DNA of 60,347 nt from Candidatus Poseidoniales archaeon (lineage in GTDB: Archaea > Thermoplasmatota > Poseidoniia > Poseidoniales > Poseidoniaceae), in contig QQSC01000004.1 in assembly GCA_003602475.1 (NCBI GenBank), positions 9,691-70,037 of the forward strand. The letters run 5' to 3'. The notes below the pieces were generated by a model. That model searched no databases, was not told where the DNA came from, and saw only the letters and a list, made by a program, of their open reading frames with translations. The first letter of the stretch is position 1; every line of letters starts with the position of its first letter. The translations under genes and the position numbers were made by a program. Below, piece after piece: positions 56,404 through 60,347 of this stretch.

Positions 56404-58848
56404 ATGCGTTCTTGGCCCAACATGGTGGAATCGGAAGAAGGTGGGGCTTCGCCCTCTTCACCCGATGATGCAGGAGTGGGTGGCCTTGTGACCGACCTCT
56501 TCGCCGAACCCGCCTACCAGCCCAAGCAGTACAAACCAAGCGGGTTGCTGTTGGGGCGACGGCGTGACACTGGAGAGCCGGTGGACATTGCCCCTCAAGT
56601 GTTGGCTCGCCACGGTGCCATGCTCGGATCGACAGGATCTGGAAAGACGGTAATGGCGAAAGCCTTGATCGAAGAAGCGGCATTGGCTGGCATCCCTTCC
56701 CTCATCATTGACCCCCAAGGCGACCTTGCTCGGTTGGCGTTGGGCATCAACACCAATGAGCTGGAGGACAAGGACGGTGACACCGCTCGGGCTCGCCGAC
56801 TTCTTGATTCATGTGAAGTGCGGATTTGGACACCGCTTCGAAGCAAGGGCTTGCCGCTGTGCATTGACCCGTTTCGAGCACCTCCTGCTGGACTTGATCC
56901 TGAAGAGGCGATCACGGCATGGGACATGGTGGCGGCTGGTTTCGCCAACTTGGCAGGTTACGATGTTGAAAAAACACAAGGAAAAACCGTCAAACCGTTC
57001 CTGTATGAAATTCTGGTGGAGGGCACAAAAGCCGGACTTGATGTCCACGATTTCCAATCCTTGGCGCGTGTTGTAAGGGACCCCCATTTGGCGTTCACCC
57101 AACACCTGTACCCGGAATGTTTTGCCGATGTGGAAGAAGGTGAAGAGGCGGTTAAACCGCCAACCTGGGCCGAAGTTGTGATGGAGCACGGATTGGCCGA
57201 CTTCGAAGAACGCTTGCCAAAGGCCACGCGATTGGAACTTGGTCGACGTTTGGCTTCGTTTTCAAGCGGGGTGAACCAGCTGCTCTTCTCAAACGGCGTA
57301 CCCATCGACATTGATTCGTTTGTGGAGCCGGCGATACCGGGGAAAATTCCGCTCAACATCGTGTACCTCAACACCATTCAGGACGAACAGCAAAAGCAAT
57401 ATTTCGTGCAAGAGCTTTCACGCGAACTTTACGATTGGATGCTCACTCAACAACCTGCGGAAGGTGAACTCAAGCTTCTGTTTTTCATGGATGAGGTGGC
57501 ACCCTACTTGCCCCCTCACCCTCGGAACCCACCCGCCAAAGACCTCATCAAACTCATATTCAAGCAGGCCCGGAAATACGGTGTTGCTTGCGTGCTCGCC
57601 ACACAAAACGTCAGCGATGTGGACTACAAAATCCTCGCTCAAGCCAACACGACGTTCATCGGCCGATTCACCCAACCGCAAGACGTCGAAAAGGTTCGCC
57701 ATCTACTCAAGGAAAGCGGGAGCGACCAGGATTTGGTCGCTCAATTGCCCACGCTGGGGCCCGGTGAATTTCAGATGGTGGCTCCCGATGTGGACCCCAA
57801 CCCTGTGCCCATTCAGTGTCGATGGTTGTACACGGACCACGGCGCGCCGCTGAACGAAGATCAGGTTGAGGATTTGATTTCACCCGAATTGCGAGCGTGG
57901 GCTCGAACACGCTCGTCTGGTCGAAACCGTCGAGGAGGAGCTGGGGCCGCTCATGCTGCAAGTCGGGGATCTTCGTGGTCTGGAGGAGAAGGCTCGTGGG
58001 AAGACGGTGAAGCCCACAGCATCGTTGAGGCGGCTCGAATCAAAGCGGCAGGCGGCATGGCTGCAGCTGGCCACGGTATCGTTGACAATTCGGCATTTGA
58101 AGTGAAATTGATGGGGGGTTTGGCCGTACTTCGAGACGGTCGAGACCCTCTTTACACCATGCAAGCGGTGGTGAACCTCGCCACTGTGCTGGTGCTCGGA
58201 TGGGTGTTGTCGTCGTTGATGTTGTCGTGGCGGGACGCCGACATATCGGGGTGGTGGTTGCTTGTCAGTGCCCTGACCACCATCGCAGCAGCCGGTGTGC
58301 TGGTTCTTGAATGGGTGCTGGGCCACGACACGGAATTGCTTCGCAAAATCAGTCGGTTTGCACATTCCTTCCAGTTGCTGTTGGTCGGCTGGCTGTGGTT
58401 CCTCCTGGGCTGGGCAACATGGTCCACGCTTGACTTGCGAGGGGCAGAGCCGTTGCTGGAGGTGGTCGTCGTGTGGATCACGTTGTTCACCGGCATCGAA
58501 TACCTGACGCGGTTGCGTTTGGGGCGAATCCGCTGGAACGGAGGTTCTGCCCTCGACAAAATTGTTGGTGTGAGTGCTGTTCTGACCAGAGCGGAATTGA
58601 CAGAAATGAAAAGCACCTCTCAAGAGTTGCTTAGCGCCATTCGGTGGCTGATGCACGGAGCAACCCTCGTGTGGCTTTGCTGCCTGCTCGCCTTCCAAAA
58701 CGGTGTGCTCCTCAGCGATTCTTCGTACGAAACATGGGGCCGACCAACGCTCTGGCTTGCTTCGGTGTACGGGCTGATGTTTTGCAGCGAAGCATGGCTG
58801 CGGTTGCGCGGTCGTTGGCCGAATGAACATCGCACTTCCACCGATTGA
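56404..58848 (+). CDS. HerA/VirB4-like ATPase with C-terminal membrane domain
   Basis: HGAMLGSTGSGKTVMAKALIEEA Walker A; LLFFMDEVAPYLPP Walker B; VACVLATQNVSDVDYKILAQANT; about five TM segments after residue ~600. Confidence 0.85.
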   Translation: MRSWPNMVESEEGGASPSSPDDAGVGGLVTDLFAEPAYQPKQYKPSGLLLGRRRDTGEPVDIAPQVLARHGAMLGSTGSGKTVMAKALIEEAALAGIPSLIIDPQGDLARLALGINTNELEDKDGDTARARRLLDSCEVRIWTPLRSKGLPLCIDPFRAPPAGLDPEEAITAWDMVAAGFANLAGYDVEKTQGKTVKPFLYEILVEGTKAGLDVHDFQSLARVVRDPHLAFTQHLYPECFADVEEGEEAVKPPTWAEVVMEHGLADFEERLPKATRLELGRRLASFSSGVNQLLFSNGVPIDIDSFVEPAIPGKIPLNIVYLNTIQDEQQKQYFVQELSRELYDWMLTQQPAEGELKLLFFMDEVAPYLPPHPRNPPAKDLIKLIFKQARKYGVACVLATQNVSDVDYKILAQANTTFIGRFTQPQDVEKVRHLLKESGSDQDLVAQLPTLGPGEFQMVAPDVDPNPVPIQCRWLYTDHGAPLNEDQVEDLISPELRAWARTRSSGRNRRGGAGAAHAASRGSSWSGGEGSWEDGEAHSIVEAARIKAAGGMAAAGHGIVDNSAFEVKLMGGLAVLRDGRDPLYTMQAVVNLATVLVLGWVLSSLMLSWRDADISGWWLLVSALTTIAAAGVLVLEWVLGHDTELLRKISRFAHSFQLLLVGWLWFLLGWATWSTLDLRGAEPLLEVVVVWITLFTGIEYLTRLRLGRIRWNGGSALDKIVGVSAVLTRAELTEMKSTSQELLSAIRWLMHGATLVWLCCLLAFQNGVLLSDSSYETWGRPTLWLASVYGLMFCSEAWLRLRGRWPNEHRTSTD

Positions 58849-58865
58849 CCAATGAGGTTTCAACC

Positions 58866-59405
58866 ATGGTGAGCAGTTTGGAGGAGCCTTCCTTTGAGTC
58901 GGTTCGAATCTACCCTGATTTTGAACTGCGTCAATACGCCGACACCGTACAAGCCCGCGTCCGCACCACCGGACGAGACGGTGGTGCTGCTTCGGGCGGG
59001 TTTCGGCGCATAGCGGGTTACATATTTGGCGGCAATGAACAACAAGCATCGATCGCCATGACCGCTCCTGTCAGCATGTGGGACGATGAGGGCGAGGGTT
59101 GGATGGCGTTTACCATGCCCTCGTTGTATTCCATAACATCGTTGCCAGCGCCCAACGACAAAGGTGTCCAACTGGTCAACCACAAAGGCGCCTACGTCGC
59201 GGTGATGAAGTTTTCAGGTCGCACCACGCCCAACAAGACGCAACGGATTGAGCGGGCCCTTCGTGCAGCCATTGAACGGGAAGGCCTCCATGCCTCAGGT
59301 CCTGGCGTCCTTGCTGTGTACGATAATCCGTGGACAACACTTCCATTTCGGCGTAGAAACGAGTTGCACATTGAAGTGGAAAACAACGCAACGCAACGGT
59401 CGTGA
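58866..59405 (+). CDS. SOUL-family heme-binding protein
   Basis: VRIYPDFELRQYADTVQARV...GFRRIAGYIFGGNEQQASIAMTAPVSM. Confidence 0.9.
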   Translation: MVSSLEEPSFESVRIYPDFELRQYADTVQARVRTTGRDGGAASGGFRRIAGYIFGGNEQQASIAMTAPVSMWDDEGEGWMAFTMPSLYSITSLPAPNDKGVQLVNHKGAYVAVMKFSGRTTPNKTQRIERALRAAIEREGLHASGPGVLAVYDNPWTTLPFRRRNELHIEVENNATQRS

Positions 59406-60169
59406 ACGCAAGACAGAACGGTGGACTCACGCCTCCAAACCTTAGCCTCCACGCTCTTATGAACCCCGAGCCCGTCTTTGTATTGAGGACCATGGACGAC
59501 CGCCCTTTCATTCCGCTTCACTGGACAGAACGGTTGCATGATGACATGCTCAAGCGGGCTGAACTCAACTACAGCGAGCTGTCCGAAAGGCGAACAACTC
59601 GAGATTTTTCCGATCGTGACGTTGACCGCCGTTTGATTGAATTGGCTATTTTATCAGGTTCTACTGCCCCGAACGGGGCTCACCTTCAGCCTTGGACCTG
59701 GGTTGCCATCCGAAACGAAGAACTGCAAATTAGACTGCGTGAGGCGGCGGAACATGAAGAGCGCAAAACCTACAGTGAACGCATGCCTGAAGCCTGGTCT
59801 GAAGTGTTAACACCTCTGGGGACAGATGCGGTGAAGGCGCACCTTACAGACGCCCCTTGGGTGGTGGTCTTGTTCAAGCAAAAAAAACGTCAGCGTTCCA
59901 ACGGCGAATGGGGGCCGACGTACTACGCCACAGAATCGTGCGGCATTGCAGCCGGGATGTTCATTCAAGCCGTGCACAACATGGGGTTGGTCACGCTCAC
60001 CCACACGCCCTCGCCGATGGGGTTCCTCCGTGAACTTCTCGAACGTCCTCGCCATGAAGAAGCGGTTCTCGTGATGCCAATAGGCTACCCTGCTGAAGAC
60101 GCCATGGTTCCAGATATTCATCGGAAAACACTGGACCAAGTGGCCGTGTTCTTTGATGAACAATCGTAA
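59402..60169 (+). CDS. nitroreductase-family flavoprotein
   Basis: ERRTTRDFSDRDVDRRLIELAILSGSTAPNGAHLQPWTWVAI; GIAAGMFIQAVHNMGLVTLTHTPSPM. Confidence 0.88.
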   Translation: MNARQNGGLTPPNLSLHALMNPEPVFVLRTMDDRPFIPLHWTERLHDDMLKRAELNYSELSERRTTRDFSDRDVDRRLIELAILSGSTAPNGAHLQPWTWVAIRNEELQIRLREAAEHEERKTYSERMPEAWSEVLTPLGTDAVKAHLTDAPWVVVLFKQKKRQRSNGEWGPTYYATESCGIAAGMFIQAVHNMGLVTLTHTPSPMGFLRELLERPRHEEAVLVMPIGYPAEDAMVPDIHRKTLDQVAVFFDEQS

Positions 60170-60216
60170 GGCTTGGTCGCGGTGTTGATATACGCGAGTT
60201 GAGAGGAAAGGCCGCC

Positions 60217-60300
60217 GCAGGAGTCGCCCAGCTTGGTCAAAGGCGCTGGGATGAGGTCCCAGTCCGTAACGGTTCGCAGGTTCGAATCCTGCCTCCTACA
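60217..60300 (+). tRNA. tRNA-Leu (anticodon GAG), class II with long variable arm
   Basis: GCAGGAGTCGCCCAGCTTGGTCAAAGGCGCTGGGATGAGGTCCCAGTCCGTAACGGTTCGCAGGTTCGAATCCTGCCTCCTACA; loop ATGAGGT; one C-A mismatch in the acceptor stem. Confidence 0.88.
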
Positions 60301-60347
60301 CTCGAGCGTATCAAAAAGGCAGTGGGGCTGTTTGTTTCATCCAATTC

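Noticed and set aside
57880-59049. 389-aa minus-strand ORF
   Set aside because: Antisense to the HerA-like ATPase C-terminus and SOUL gene; composition (His/Pro/Gln-rich) is typical of a shadow frame

Overview
The window looks like an archaeal chromosome segment. It has a topoisomerase VI B-A operon, TFB, an RPB12/RpoP-like subunit, an RFC-like clamp-loader ATPase, diphthine synthase, Trm5-like and THEP1-like genes. Dense coding on both strands, short spacers, large secreted beta-rich proteins and a eukaryotic-type (GSII) glutamine synthetase suggest a Marine Group II / Poseidoniales-like euryarchaeon; this placement is an inference. I support about 57 protein genes and 3 tRNAs (Arg-CCT, Asp-GTC, Leu-GAG). 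I saw no rRNA, CRISPR array, transposase or prophage. The most interesting locus is 31109-31756 (-). It encodes three near-identical 70-aa repeats, each ending in a ubiquitin/MoaD-like ...IRLMPGLVGG motif, with a 4-residue tail after the last GG. The layout resembles polyubiquitin, and the gene has its own TATA-like promoter. Other leads: a class II aldolase-like domain behind a GPP-repeat low-complexity region; an RFC-like ATPase with a non-canonical Walker B; an SdhA-like flavoprotein lacking canonical active-site motifs; LDL-receptor-A-like modules in a secreted protein; a VWA domain nested among propeller-like repeats; an aconitase-family protein with swivel-first domain order; a TerB-TerB-N6 adenine methyltransferase cluster; and an inverted repeat in the tfb promoter. 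All calls come from reading motifs by eye, with no database search.
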